From contig NZ_JACVQB010000001.1 in the NCBI RefSeq assembly GCF_018881575.1, forward strand, positions 606,986-670,985: a DNA stretch of 64,000 nt, given 5' to 3'. The stretch comes from Polynucleobacter sp. UK-Kesae-W10. Lineage in GTDB: Bacteria; Pseudomonadota; Gammaproteobacteria; Burkholderiales; Burkholderiaceae. Under the pieces are notes generated by a model. The model ran no database searches and was not told the DNA's origin. It worked only from the letters and a program-made list of their open reading frames with translations. The translations under genes were made by a program, and so were the position numbers. This document shows, piece after piece, positions 1 to 7,962 of this stretch (position 1 is its first letter; every line of letters starts with the position of its first letter).

Positions 1-69
1 AATGTCTTGGAGATGATGCCAGTTCAACAGGCATTCAATGCCTTTAACGTCCACCGCGGAGAGTTTTAA
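1..69 (+). CDS. C-terminal end of an unidentified protein (partial)
   Basis: Frame 1 is open from the window edge to a TAA at 67-69 and encodes 22 residues ending in HRGEF. The stop overlaps the stop of the convergent DUF2889 gene by three bases, the kind of tight convergent junction seen elsewhere in this window (5835-5838), which supports a real gene end. The fragment is too short to assign a family or function. Confidence 0.4.
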   Translation, partial: NVLEMMPVQQAFNAFNVHRGEF

Positions 70-614
70 GACGGTTTGTCTTGATCTTTCCAGCGGTAAA
101 ACTTGGGATAGACGCGCATGACAACGGGGCCATTAAAGTCCCAAGACTTGCAGGTCCCCAAGTAAAGCGGCGGCTTGTTTTCATCGGGGTCAAACAATGC
201 TCCCGGAATCGATTGGAAGGCTGCAGTAGCTAAGCTATTTAATAGCTCTCGTAAATGGGTGCAGCCTGCAATGCCACCAAGATGGGTTTGAATCGTTTTA
301 CGCCAGCCCTTACCAAGACGTGCCCCAATCAGCGAGTCCATCGGCGGAATCACTTGTGGGCATTCCGGGTGAGGGTGACCATCCATCACGACTTCAATAT
401 CTTGGATCACTAATTCATTGTTGACGGTAAGGCGTACCCACATGTCATGAAAGGCTTCGCCGGGCTGCCAAGTTGTATCCCCGGTCACAAAAGGATTGGA
501 TTTGTAATCCTTGAGATGGCCCTCGATATCCCATAAGCCATCCTCACGGGCAAAGCCGTTAAATGTAATCTCCCGCGTATGCAGGGGTGAGCGTGGTTTT
601 GGGGATGAGAGCAT
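66..614 (-). CDS. DUF2889 family protein
   Basis: A 182-residue soluble protein that I recognise as a DUF2889 member from its N-terminal pattern: HTREITFNGF near residues 12-21, followed by DGLWDIEGHL and a conserved D-Y-K. The family has no established biochemical role. The middle carries a C-T-H-L-R-E-L motif (near residue 118) and conserved His/Asp residues that could bind a metal, which is speculation. There is no signal peptide or membrane segment. It is convergent with the gene at the window edge and divergent from rsuA, so it is probably transcribed alone. The ATG at 612-614 gives the expected family start. Confidence 0.75.
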   Translation of the reverse strand: MLSSPKPRSPLHTREITFNGFAREDGLWDIEGHLKDYKSNPFVTGDTTWQPGEAFHDMWVRLTVNNELVIQDIEVVMDGHPHPECPQVIPPMDSLIGARLGKGWRKTIQTHLGGIAGCTHLRELLNSLATAAFQSIPGALFDPDENKPPLYLGTCKSWDFNGPVVMRVYPKFYRWKDQDKPS

Positions 615-720
615 AGTTTCTGGAGGAGGCTAAACGATTTCTCTAATGATAATGAATTTGAGTCTATTGGCCTTTAGGTTGGATCTCTACACGCTTGCTC
701 TGTAGTATGCTCTGCAGCAT

Positions 721-1449
721 ATGGCAAAACCGATTTCTCTTGAAAAAATACTCTTTAGCCAAGGCTTTGGCACCCGTCGTTATTGCAGCGATTTAGTCTA
801 CGCTGATTTAGTAAAGGTCAATGGTGTTTTAGCACAGGACCCGGAAGAGCGCATTCCCACAGATGGTTTGATGCTCAACGTTGAGGGTAGAGATTGGGAA
901 TACCACGAGAAGGCCTACATTGTCTTTAATAAGCCAGCAAACTATGAGTGTTCTCATAAGACCACCCACCATCCTAGCGTCTATAGCCTTTTGCCAAGCC
1001 CATTTGTAGAGCGGGGTTTGCAGTGCGTAGGGCGGCTAGACTACGACACCACCGGTTTGTTATTGATTTCAGATGATGGTCAATTTATACATAAGATGAC
1101 CACGCCGAAAAAGAATATTGGCAAGGTCTATGAGATCACAACACCAGATCCAATTACCCAAGCGCAAATGGATCATTTATTAAATGGGGTGGTCTTGGAT
1201 GATGATCCCCGGCCTTGTCATGCCACTGCTTGTGAGCAGCTTTCTGAAAATACGTTAGCAATGACCATAGTTGAAGGCCGCTATCACCAAGTAAAACGGA
1301 TGATGGCAGCGGTGGGGAACCATGTAGCAAAACTCCATCGCATAAAAATTGGAGCCTATGCGATGCCGCAAGATTTGGCCCAGGGCCAATGGCGCTGGCT
1401 CTATCCGGATGATTTGAAAAATCTCTCGCAAAGCGAAGAACAAAAATGA
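721..1449 (+). CDS. rsuA: 16S rRNA pseudouridine(516) synthase RsuA
   Basis: A 242-residue RsuA-family pseudouridine synthase. An S4-like RNA-binding domain occupies about residues 5-50, followed by the catalytic domain. The motif GRLDYDTTGLLL contains the catalytic Asp at residue 107, and EGRYHQVKRM (near 183) is the second RsuA signature. Known members isomerise U516 in 16S rRNA of the small subunit. The rest of the sequence follows E. coli RsuA more closely than RluB, RluE or RluF, so I assign it as RsuA. Its TGA overlaps the ATG of the next gene (ATGA, 1446-1449), which indicates translational coupling. No strong Shine-Dalgarno precedes the ATG. Confidence 0.9.
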   Translation: MAKPISLEKILFSQGFGTRRYCSDLVYADLVKVNGVLAQDPEERIPTDGLMLNVEGRDWEYHEKAYIVFNKPANYECSHKTTHHPSVYSLLPSPFVERGLQCVGRLDYDTTGLLLISDDGQFIHKMTTPKKNIGKVYEITTPDPITQAQMDHLLNGVVLDDDPRPCHATACEQLSENTLAMTIVEGRYHQVKRMMAAVGNHVAKLHRIKIGAYAMPQDLAQGQWRWLYPDDLKNLSQSEEQK

Positions 1450-1745
1450 GTCAGCCAGATTTACTCAAGGACCTTGATATTGGAAAAATACTTCCCTTGT
1501 GGGAGTTGGATGCTTCCAAAAAGAAAATCACGCGTGAATTTGTATTTCAGGACTTTCAACACGCTTTTGCGTTTATGACGCGTTGTGCGCAATACGCTGA
1601 AGAGGTCGATCATCATCCAGATTGGTCAAACTCCTGGAATAAAGTCTTTGTAGAGCTTACTACCCATTCTTTGGGGGCTTTGAGTCAGCTCGATATTCAG
1701 TTGGCCCTAGCAATGGATCGATTTGCACAAGAGGCCCAAGACTAA
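1446..1745 (+). CDS. phhB: pterin-4a-carbinolamine dehydratase
   Basis: A 99-residue protein of the PCD/DCoH family. The signature EEVDHHPDW lies at residues 52-60, and the conserved TTHS-x-G-A-L-S-x-x-D stretch follows near 72-82. The family dehydrates 4a-hydroxytetrahydropterin during recycling of the cofactor of aromatic amino acid hydroxylases. No phenylalanine hydroxylase gene is in the window, so a pterin role connected with molybdopterin or another pathway cannot be excluded. The start overlaps the rsuA stop by four bases, so the two genes form an operon. It ends one base before the stop of the convergent small gene at 1747. Confidence 0.88.
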   Translation: MSQPDLLKDLDIGKILPLWELDASKKKITREFVFQDFQHAFAFMTRCAQYAEEVDHHPDWSNSWNKVFVELTTHSLGALSQLDIQLALAMDRFAQEAQD

Positions 1746-1746
1746 T

Positions 1747-1962
1747 TTAGTGCTCTTCGCCTTCGTGATCCTCTTCATTAAGGCTCATCAAGATAGTTGC
1801 CAGTAAGCCATAAACCACCTCGGTGGAAATCATGCCATCTTCATCGAGTTCATCGATGAGGTCATTTAAGCAGTCCTCAGTAGGCTCATTGAGGAGGGTC
1901 ATGGCGCATTCGCACCCATAGTCAAAATCTTCGTCGTTTTGGGTTTGATCTTCGTTTGTCAT
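1747..1962 (-). CDS. small acidic hypothetical protein
   Basis: A 71-residue protein rich in Asp and Glu with very few basic residues, so strongly acidic. It has two cysteines close together (GCECAM, near residues 16-21) and a predicted helical middle (DCLNDLIDELDEDG). There is no signal peptide. I do not recognise a family. The ORF is convergent with phhB with one base between the stops and ends in a TAA immediately after it. Compact spacing and a consistent frame make it likely real. The acidic composition could suit a protein-binding or DNA-mimic role, but nothing in the sequence proves that. Confidence 0.6.
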   Translation of the reverse strand: MTNEDQTQNDEDFDYGCECAMTLLNEPTEDCLNDLIDELDEDGMISTEVVYGLLATILMSLNEEDHEGEEH

Positions 1963-2125
1963 GGATATCCTTAATTGAAGGCTCAGAATAGCAAATTACG
2001 CCCAACTTCGATAGCAAAAATGGTTTATTTTTAGCTGCCTGGATTCTAGGTAAAAAATCCGATGTGCACCTGCAAAAAATCAATAATGATTTATAGTGAT
2101 TTGAAAATAAAACAAAGGAGACAGC

Positions 2126-2623
2126 ATGCAGCTAAACATCAATGGCCAGGTCCATAATGTGGACGTAGAGCCTAATATGCCCTTGTTGTGGGCCATCCGT
2201 GAAGTAGTGGGTCTCACCGGCACAAAGTATGGGTGCGGTGTAGCCCAATGTGGGGCCTGTACGGTCTATATGAATGGTGAACCTATTCGCTCCTGCTCTG
2301 TACCTGTATCGGCTGTGGGTGCCGCCAAGATCACTACTATTGAAGCCCTTTCTAAAGATAATTCCCATCCTGTGCAACAGGCCTGGATTGCGCTAGATGT
2401 TCCGCAATGTGGTTATTGCCAATCCGGACAGGTAATGGCCGCAGCGGCCTTACTCAAAAGAAATCCAAAACCCAGTGATGCAGATATTGATAATGCAATG
2501 GCCAATATTTGCCGTTGCGGTACCTATCAAAAAATACGCGATGGGATTCATGTGGCATCTGGTCAGAAAAAATTGGCAGATGTGTTGGCACAATATCAAG
2601 CCTCTCCGGCAACACGTGGGTAA
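2126..2623 (+). CDS. iorA: isoquinoline 1-oxidoreductase-type dehydrogenase, [2Fe-2S] subunit
   Basis: The 165-residue small subunit of a xanthine-oxidase-family molybdenum hydroxylase. The plant-type ferredoxin cluster is bound by Cys37, Cys42, Cys45 and Cys57. The second [2Fe-2S] domain uses Cys95, Cys98, Cys129 and Cys131 (the C-R-C-G motif). It passes electrons from the molybdenum centre of the following IorB. A good Shine-Dalgarno (AAAGGAG) lies seven bases before the ATG. Together with IorB it forms a two-subunit enzyme without a FAD subunit, as known for isoquinoline 1-oxidoreductase and related aldehyde dehydrogenases. The true substrate cannot be read from sequence. Confidence 0.9.
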   Translation: MQLNINGQVHNVDVEPNMPLLWAIREVVGLTGTKYGCGVAQCGACTVYMNGEPIRSCSVPVSAVGAAKITTIEALSKDNSHPVQQAWIALDVPQCGYCQSGQVMAAAALLKRNPKPSDADIDNAMANICRCGTYQKIRDGIHVASGQKKLADVLAQYQASPATRG

Positions 2624-2632
2624 GGGGGCGAT

Positions 2633-4843
2633 ATGACAATTCAAAATACATCACGTCGCGAATTCATTATTAAAGGCACCATGATTGGTGGTGGTCTGAT
2701 GCTGGGAGTCGGTGCTTTGCCAGAGCTTGCATTGGCTCAAGCGGGCGCTGCATATGATCCTAATTCTCCAACTAAGATGGGCGAGGCCGAGGTAAATGCC
2801 TGGGTCAGTATTAAGCCAGATGACACGGTATACGTTCGTATTGCACGTTCAGAAATGGGTCAGGGTACGCGCACTGGTTTAGCGCAACTAGTGACCGAAG
2901 AATTAGAGTGCAATTGGAAGAAAGTAAAAACCCAATCTGCTACTCCTGGACAGAGTTTGGCACGCAAACGTGTATGGGGCGAGCATGGCACTGGCGGTAG
3001 TCGTGGCATTCGTATATCGGAGGACTATGTACGTCGTGGCGCAGCAGCAGCACGCATCATGCTCGTACAAGCAGCCGCCAATCAATGGAATGTGCCGGTT
3101 AGTGAGTTAAGTGTTAGCAAGGGTGTCATTACCCATGTGCCTACTGGTCGCAAAACGACCTATGGAAAAGTGGCTGAGCTTGCCTCCACGCTTACCCCGC
3201 CAGATCCAAAAACGATTACCTTAAAAAATCCACGGGATTGGAAGGTGGCTGGACAGCCTTATGCCCGTTTAGATACTGCCAATAAGGTCAATGGTAGCAA
3301 GGTCTATGGTGCAGATTTACAAATGCCAGGCATGCTCTGTGCCTCGGTTAAATCTTGCCCTGTGTTTGGTGGCAAGTTGGTGAGTTACGATGCAGCTAAA
3401 GTTAAAAATATGCGTGGCGTCAAAGGCGTTGTGCAGATTGATGACAGCACCGTTGCGGTCGTGGCAGATACTTGGTGGCGCGCTAATACCGCCTTAAATG
3501 CCTTACCGATTGTCTGGAATGAAGGCAAGGCCGCCAATGTCTCACAGACAGATATCGACAAAATGCTACGCAATGGCTTGGATGAGCAAGGCGACTTTTG
3601 GCAACGCAAAGTAGGGGATGCTCCTGAGGCAATTCAAAGTGCATCTAAAAAAGTAGAGGCTATTTATTACACGCCATATCGTGCGCACGTTACGATGGAG
3701 CCGATGAATGCCACTGTCAAAATTAGTGGCGATCGCGCTGAAGCTTGGGTCCCGACACAAAATGGTGAAGGCTCCTTGGCGGCATTATCTGAAGCCACTG
3801 GCATCCCTCTGGCCAATTGTGAAGTTTATAAGCTCGATTCTGGTTGTGGCCTTGGGCGTCGTGGCTCCACCCAGGATTTCACTACTTACGCCGCAAAGGT
3901 TGCCATGCAGTTTCCAGGAGTGCCTGTAAAGGTACTGTGGAGTCGTGAAGAAGATCTCACGCATGATTACTACCATCCGATAGCGATGGCCAAAATGACC
4001 GCGGGCATCGATACCGGCGGTAATGTGACAGGCATGCACATTAAAGTGGCTGGCCAATCTATCAATGCAACATTGGCGCCTAGTGCGATTAAAGATGGCA
4101 AGGATGAGCGTCAACTGCAAGGCTTTTATGAAAACGGCCCTGATGCGCAATTGGGTTACACCTTCCCAACACTCCTGACAGAGTATGTCATGAAAAACAC
4201 GCATGTCCCAGTAGGTCCATGGCGCGGTGTGAATACCAATCAGAATGGTATCTTCATGGAATGCTTTATGGATGAGTGCGCCAAGGCTGCCGGAAAAGAC
4301 CCGGTTAAATTTAGACAAGCGCTGATGCAAAGTCACCCCAAGCATTTAGGTGTACTCAATGCGGCAGCCCAGAAAGCCAATTGGGATAAACCTTTGCCGG
4401 CGGGAACCTATCGCGGTATTGCGCAGTTCATGGGCTATGCCAGCTACTCCGCTTGTGTGGCTGAGGTGGCGGTGGATGGCAATGTAGTACATGTTAAGCG
4501 CCTAGTGTTTGCATTGAACTGTGGCCATGTTGTGAATCCCTATTTAACGCGTGAGCAAATTGAAGGGTCTGTAGCAATGGCTCTGGGCGCGATTTTCAAT
4601 CCAGAAATTACGGTTGAAAATGGCCGCATCAAACAACAGAACTTAGACTCATATCCGATGATTAAGTTGGCTTCAACCCCCAGAATCGAAAGTGTGCTCG
4701 TACCGACTTATGACTTTTGGGGTGGGGTAGGAGAGCCAACCATCTGCGTGGTGGGTCCTGCGGTTGCCAATGCAATCTCTGCTGCTATTGGCAGACCAGT
4801 ACGAAACTTCCCGCTATATAAGGAAGGTTTGAGTTTGGCGTAG
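2633..4843 (+). CDS. iorB: isoquinoline 1-oxidoreductase-type dehydrogenase, molybdopterin subunit
   Basis: The 736-residue catalytic subunit. The N-terminus has a twin-arginine signal (S7-R8-R9-E10-F11) followed by a hydrophobic stretch to about residue 34, so the complex is probably exported folded to the periplasm, with IorA carried along. The molybdopterin-binding aldehyde dehydrogenase domains follow, and the GVGEP motif near the C-terminus holds the expected active-site Glu at residue 701. It ends without a C-terminal cytochrome c domain, so the electron acceptor is unknown. It starts nine bases after iorA. Cofactor supply could come from the moa/mob/moe genes at 11.7-14.7 and 62-64 kb. 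The substrate may be an N-heterocycle or an aldehyde; the name reflects family only. Confidence 0.88.
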   Translation: MTIQNTSRREFIIKGTMIGGGLMLGVGALPELALAQAGAAYDPNSPTKMGEAEVNAWVSIKPDDTVYVRIARSEMGQGTRTGLAQLVTEELECNWKKVKTQSATPGQSLARKRVWGEHGTGGSRGIRISEDYVRRGAAAARIMLVQAAANQWNVPVSELSVSKGVITHVPTGRKTTYGKVAELASTLTPPDPKTITLKNPRDWKVAGQPYARLDTANKVNGSKVYGADLQMPGMLCASVKSCPVFGGKLVSYDAAKVKNMRGVKGVVQIDDSTVAVVADTWWRANTALNALPIVWNEGKAANVSQTDIDKMLRNGLDEQGDFWQRKVGDAPEAIQSASKKVEAIYYTPYRAHVTMEPMNATVKISGDRAEAWVPTQNGEGSLAALSEATGIPLANCEVYKLDSGCGLGRRGSTQDFTTYAAKVAMQFPGVPVKVLWSREEDLTHDYYHPIAMAKMTAGIDTGGNVTGMHIKVAGQSINATLAPSAIKDGKDERQLQGFYENGPDAQLGYTFPTLLTEYVMKNTHVPVGPWRGVNTNQNGIFMECFMDECAKAAGKDPVKFRQALMQSHPKHLGVLNAAAQKANWDKPLPAGTYRGIAQFMGYASYSACVAEVAVDGNVVHVKRLVFALNCGHVVNPYLTREQIEGSVAMALGAIFNPEITVENGRIKQQNLDSYPMIKLASTPRIESVLVPTYDFWGGVGEPTICVVGPAVANAISAAIGRPVRNFPLYKEGLSLA

Positions 4844-4870
4844 TTAGTTACGAATCAATGGTGCAATTTC

Positions 4871-4900
4871 GACCCTATCAAACCTGTTTTTGATGGGGTC
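4871..4900 (+). terminator. strong hairpin after iorB
   Basis: A 12-bp stem (4871-4882 with 4889-4900, one G-T wobble) with a six-base loop lies 27 bases after the iorB stop and 15 bases before the msrQ start. No T-run follows, so it may be a Rho-dependent or partial terminator, an mRNA-stabilising 3' end, or a leader structure for msrQ. Confidence 0.5.
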
Positions 4901-4915
4901 GTTTAACATGTACTG

Positions 4916-5506
4916 ATGAGATTGTTGAAAAGCATCGTGTTTCTGTGCTGCCTGCTTCCATTAGGGCGCTTGGTATGGCTTGCTTATACCGATGATTTGG
5001 GAGCCAATCCTATTGAGTTTATGACGCGCTCGACTGGAACTTGGGCGCTTGTATTGCTGTGTATTACTCTAGCTATGACACCAATGCGCTTGCTTACAGG
5101 CTCAGCGGTTTGGGTCAAACTGCGCCGTATGCTTGGCCTGTTTTGTTTTTTCTACGCCGTCTTGCATTTCAGCATTTGGTTTTATTTAGATCAAGGTTTA
5201 GATGTGCAGGCTATGGTGCATGATGTACTCAAGCGACCATTTATTACGATGGGATTTTTGTCCTTGGTCTTATTGATCCCATTGGCACTCACCTCCAATC
5301 AATGGTCAGTACGTAAACTGGGTAGACGTTGGAGCATCTTGCATAAACTGGTTTATGTTATTGCCGCTACCGTCATCATTCACTACTGGTGGCATAAAGC
5401 CGGTAAGAATGATGTACAAATCGTCATGATTTATGCCGCTATATTGATCCTATTGCTAGTCACTAGGATGCCACTGATACGTAGGCATCTCCAAAAATCG
5501 AACTGA
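4916..5506 (+). CDS. msrQ: heme-binding membrane protein MsrQ
   Basis: A 196-residue membrane protein of the ferric-reductase-like family, matching MsrQ by its opening (LPLGRLVWL, then GANPIEFMTRSTGTWAL near 32-48) and by several transmembrane helices. Candidate heme-ligating histidines are in YAVLHFSIW (near 83), SILHKLVY (near 143) and IIHYWWHK (near 158). Known MsrQ takes electrons from quinol or flavin and feeds the periplasmic methionine sulfoxide reductase MsrP. No msrP gene adjoins it here. The upstream neighbour is another Tat-exported molybdoenzyme, IorB. It is followed after eight bases by a small secreted protein gene. Confidence 0.85.
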   Translation: MRLLKSIVFLCCLLPLGRLVWLAYTDDLGANPIEFMTRSTGTWALVLLCITLAMTPMRLLTGSAVWVKLRRMLGLFCFFYAVLHFSIWFYLDQGLDVQAMVHDVLKRPFITMGFLSLVLLIPLALTSNQWSVRKLGRRWSILHKLVYVIAATVIIHYWWHKAGKNDVQIVMIYAAILILLLVTRMPLIRRHLQKSN

Positions 5507-5514
5507 AAGAATCA

Positions 5515-5838
5515 ATGAACTTATTTAGCGCGCTATTCGCCGCTTGCCTCCTAGTAATGGGTATGTCTGCGTCAGCACAGACTCCACCTCAGCCAGAGAT
5601 GAAAACTTTTTCACCTTACACATCAGAGCAGATCAAAGCCTTTAATCAACAAGGCCTCTCGCCGACTGAGGGAGTCTTTGGGCCAGTAGATGGAGGGGGC
5701 GGTCAGCAAATTCGAAATCAGAAACCGCCATTGGATTCGAAATTCTTCAATGTGCCTATTGGGGAGCAAGAGGCTGAAGCTCTAGAAACAGAATCTGCAG
5801 AGCCTTATCAGCCAGAAACGCCAACTATTTCCTTTTAG
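5515..5838 (+). CDS. small secreted hypothetical protein
   Basis: A 107-residue protein with a clear signal peptide: a hydrophobic core at residues 4-19 and a likely cleavage after SASA (near residue 21). The mature part is rich in Pro, Gln and Glu and looks largely disordered, with a Gly cluster (DGGGGQQ near 61-67). I recognise no domain. It starts eight bases after msrQ and is probably in the same transcript, so it may belong to the same envelope process. Its TAG overlaps the stop of the convergent SRAP gene by four bases. Confidence 0.65.
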   Translation: MNLFSALFAACLLVMGMSASAQTPPQPEMKTFSPYTSEQIKAFNQQGLSPTEGVFGPVDGGGGQQIRNQKPPLDSKFFNVPIGEQEAEALETESAEPYQPETPTISF

Positions 5839-6473
5839 ATCTGCCCTGCTGTTTCAGCAAAGTAAAGTTCAGGCATGGAATTAAGGCTCAAGATTTCTCG
5901 GGCAGTTTCGGGCGTAGCATTTAACCAGGCGTCAAACAATTTAGGATGAAGCGGTACTACCGTACGCTTTTCGTCTTCTGGCTTATGACAACGACTCAGG
6001 ATGGGGTGATGCTCTGCTGCAATCGTGAGCATAGAAAATGAGACGATTAATTCACCGGTCTCAGGTTCTGTCCAGGTATCCCAAATCGAAGCAATCGCCA
6101 TTGGCTCCCCATTAGCTTGGACAATTTTGCTGCGCACAGCTTTGCCCGACTCATAACAAGGCTCATAAAACGCATCAGCTAGGGCGAGGGCATAGTGACG
6201 TTTAGACCAAGCTTGTCTATAAGAGGGCTTCTCACTAACAGTTTCTGATCTAGCGTTATAGGTTTTTCTACCAAAGTCTTCGTCTTTTGCCCAAGATGGG
6301 ATGAGGCCAAAACGGGCCAAGCCGATTGCAGTGCGTTGGGTATTGTGACTCTTGAGCACAATCGGGCCTGGATAAGTCGGAAAGACATCATGCGTACTAG
6401 AAATGGGCAGATCTAAGTCAAAGTGGGATTTAACCCAATCGATACTGACGGTAGAGAGGTATTGAACGCACAT
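5835..6473 (-). CDS. SRAP (HMCES/YedK) family abasic-site protein
   Basis: A 212-residue SRAP-domain protein. Met1 is followed by Cys2, the residue that in YedK and HMCES forms a thiazolidine crosslink with abasic sites in single-stranded DNA. Other family features are YNARSETVSEKPSYR-like residues near 77-91, the Glu in an AFYEP stretch (near 112-116), and a catalytic-type His region (AEHHPILSR near 158). The stop is shared in part with the convergent gene at 5838. The only plausible start is the ATG at 6471-6473, because Cys must be residue 2. No SOS box is obvious upstream. Confidence 0.88.
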   Translation of the reverse strand: MCVQYLSTVSIDWVKSHFDLDLPISSTHDVFPTYPGPIVLKSHNTQRTAIGLARFGLIPSWAKDEDFGRKTYNARSETVSEKPSYRQAWSKRHYALALADAFYEPCYESGKAVRSKIVQANGEPMAIASIWDTWTEPETGELIVSFSMLTIAAEHHPILSRCHKPEDEKRTVVPLHPKLFDAWLNATPETAREILSLNSMPELYFAETAGQI

Positions 6474-6537
6474 CTGGGGATTTTACTGTCAGGGCTACTG
6501 TTACTATTGGGGTTCTATTGTTAAAAGATGAACCCTC

Positions 6538-7383
6538 ATGAAATTATTTGCTTCCCCATTCAAATTCAAGCCAGTTGCCTGCCATTTTATTGCTGCTGGT
6601 ATTTTAGTTATGGCTGGTATTGCCTCTGCAGGTGCGCAACAAAGCGGCTTACCTATTAATGCAGCTGCTTCAGTGAACGGAACTATTATCACCAATGATA
6701 TGGTGGAGCAGGGAATTCGGATGGCAACCTCTCAAGGTCAAAAAGATTCTCCTGAGTTACGTAGAGCGGTGATTCAAAAATACATAGAAGTATTACTACT
6801 CTCTCAGCAAGCTGAAAAAGACGGCTTGGCAAATTCTGAAAAAGCCAACTCTCAGTTAATGTTGATTCGTCAAAATTATTTAGCGGACTTAGAGCTTTCC
6901 ACCTTTATGTCACAAAATCCTATTTCTGATGCAGACGTTCAGGCGGAGTACAACAAACAAGTGGCTTCACTTGGACCTTCCGGCATGATTGTGGAATACA
7001 AGATTAGTGATATCGCAGTGGCAACGGAAGCCGATGCCCAAGCCGCATACAATCGCATCAAAAAAGGGGAGTCCTTTGATAAGGTGGCGCGTAGTGTTTC
7101 ATTGGCCCCAAACAAGGCCCAAGGCGGCGCAGCTGGCTGGGTTCAGGCTGGGCAAGTACCCCAACAAATCTCAGCTGTACTGGTAAATCTTGGTAAGGGA
7201 CAAACATCCGCACCAATTCAATTGCAGCAGGGTTGGTACATCGTTAAGGTGGAGGATAAAAAATCCAGTAAGCCACCTTCATTTGAGCAAGCCAAGCCAG
7301 CAGTCAGAGCAGCTCTTGCTCAAAAGAAACAACTCGAATTTTTGGAAAGCATCGCGAAGAATTCCAAAATTATTGTGCAGTAA
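6538..7383 (+). CDS. periplasmic PpiC-type peptidyl-prolyl isomerase
   Basis: A 281-residue secreted parvulin-type foldase. An unusually long basic N-terminus precedes the hydrophobic signal core (residues 16-32, cleavage near AGAQQ). A SurA/PpiC-like helical chaperone segment occupies about 40-140, and the parvulin domain about 150-240, including GESFDKVARSVS and GGAAGWVQAGQ-type residues and a Trp-Tyr near the end (QQGWYIVKVE). It is shorter than SurA and resembles the single-parvulin PrsA/PpiC class. It is probably monocistronic: a SRAP gene diverges upstream and a bidirectional terminator follows. Confidence 0.88.
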   Translation: MKLFASPFKFKPVACHFIAAGILVMAGIASAGAQQSGLPINAAASVNGTIITNDMVEQGIRMATSQGQKDSPELRRAVIQKYIEVLLLSQQAEKDGLANSEKANSQLMLIRQNYLADLELSTFMSQNPISDADVQAEYNKQVASLGPSGMIVEYKISDIAVATEADAQAAYNRIKKGESFDKVARSVSLAPNKAQGGAAGWVQAGQVPQQISAVLVNLGKGQTSAPIQLQQGWYIVKVEDKKSSKPPSFEQAKPAVRAALAQKKQLEFLESIAKNSKIIVQ

Positions 7384-7423
7384 TCGGTAGACAATCTGCA
7401 TCGTTCTAAGGGCGATGAACAAT

Positions 7424-7450
7424 AAAAAGGACTCCAAGGAGTCCTTTTTA
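7424..7450. terminator. bidirectional terminator between ppiC-like gene and folA
   Basis: A perfect 12-bp inverted repeat (7424-7435 with 7438-7449) with A-run and T-run flanks, so it can end transcription from both the PpiC gene (+) and the convergent thyA-folA operon (-). Confidence 0.85.
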
Positions 7451-7472
7451 TTTGGAATTAAATTGCCAATCC

Positions 7473-7961
7473 TTACTGACGTTCGAGGGTCACAAACTCA
7501 AAGTCAATGCCATTCTCAAAGCCTGGAGTGCGCTCGATGACATTCCAGGCGTCAGGATTGGGAACCTCAAAGAAGGTGTCGCCACCCTCAACATCGATCG
7601 CAATCTCGGTAATAAAGAGTTGATCAGCTTTATCAAAGGCTTGCGTAAAGAGTTGCTCGCCGCCAATCACAAATACCCTCGGAGAGTCGCCGAGGCGATT
7701 GAGGGCTTCATCGAGTGAGTCAGCAAGCTCTGCACCATTTGCTAGGTAGTCCGCATTACGGCTAACGACGATATTACGACGTCCTGGCAGGGGGCGACCA
7801 ATAGATTCCCAGGTTTTACGCCCCATGATGACGGGGTGGCCCATGGTGACACGTTTGAAGAACTGTAAGTCAGCAGAAATTTTCCAGGGCATCTGGTTAT
7901 CGCGCCCAATCACGTGATTACGTGAACGCGCAACAATCATGGAGATAGCAGGTTGTGTCAT
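7473..7961 (-). CDS. folA: dihydrofolate reductase
   Basis: A 162-residue DHFR, close to the usual 159-165 length. Signatures are VIGRDNQMPW near residues 17-26, the catalytic Asp31 in SADLQFFK, MGRKTWESIGRPLPGR (46-61) with the NADPH-binding loop, and VIGGEQLF near 112. It reduces dihydrofolate to tetrahydrofolate in the cytoplasm. It lies one base downstream of thyA on the same strand, the usual thyA-folA pairing: ThyA produces dihydrofolate and FolA recycles it. Confidence 0.95.
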   Translation of the reverse strand: MTQPAISMIVARSRNHVIGRDNQMPWKISADLQFFKRVTMGHPVIMGRKTWESIGRPLPGRRNIVVSRNADYLANGAELADSLDEALNRLGDSPRVFVIGGEQLFTQAFDKADQLFITEIAIDVEGGDTFFEVPNPDAWNVIERTPGFENGIDFEFVTLERQ

Positions 7962-7962
7962 A

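Noticed and set aside
3785-4345. A 186-codon frame antisense to iorB
   Set aside because: It lies fully inside a conserved gene, has no recognisable protein features and no ribosome-binding site.
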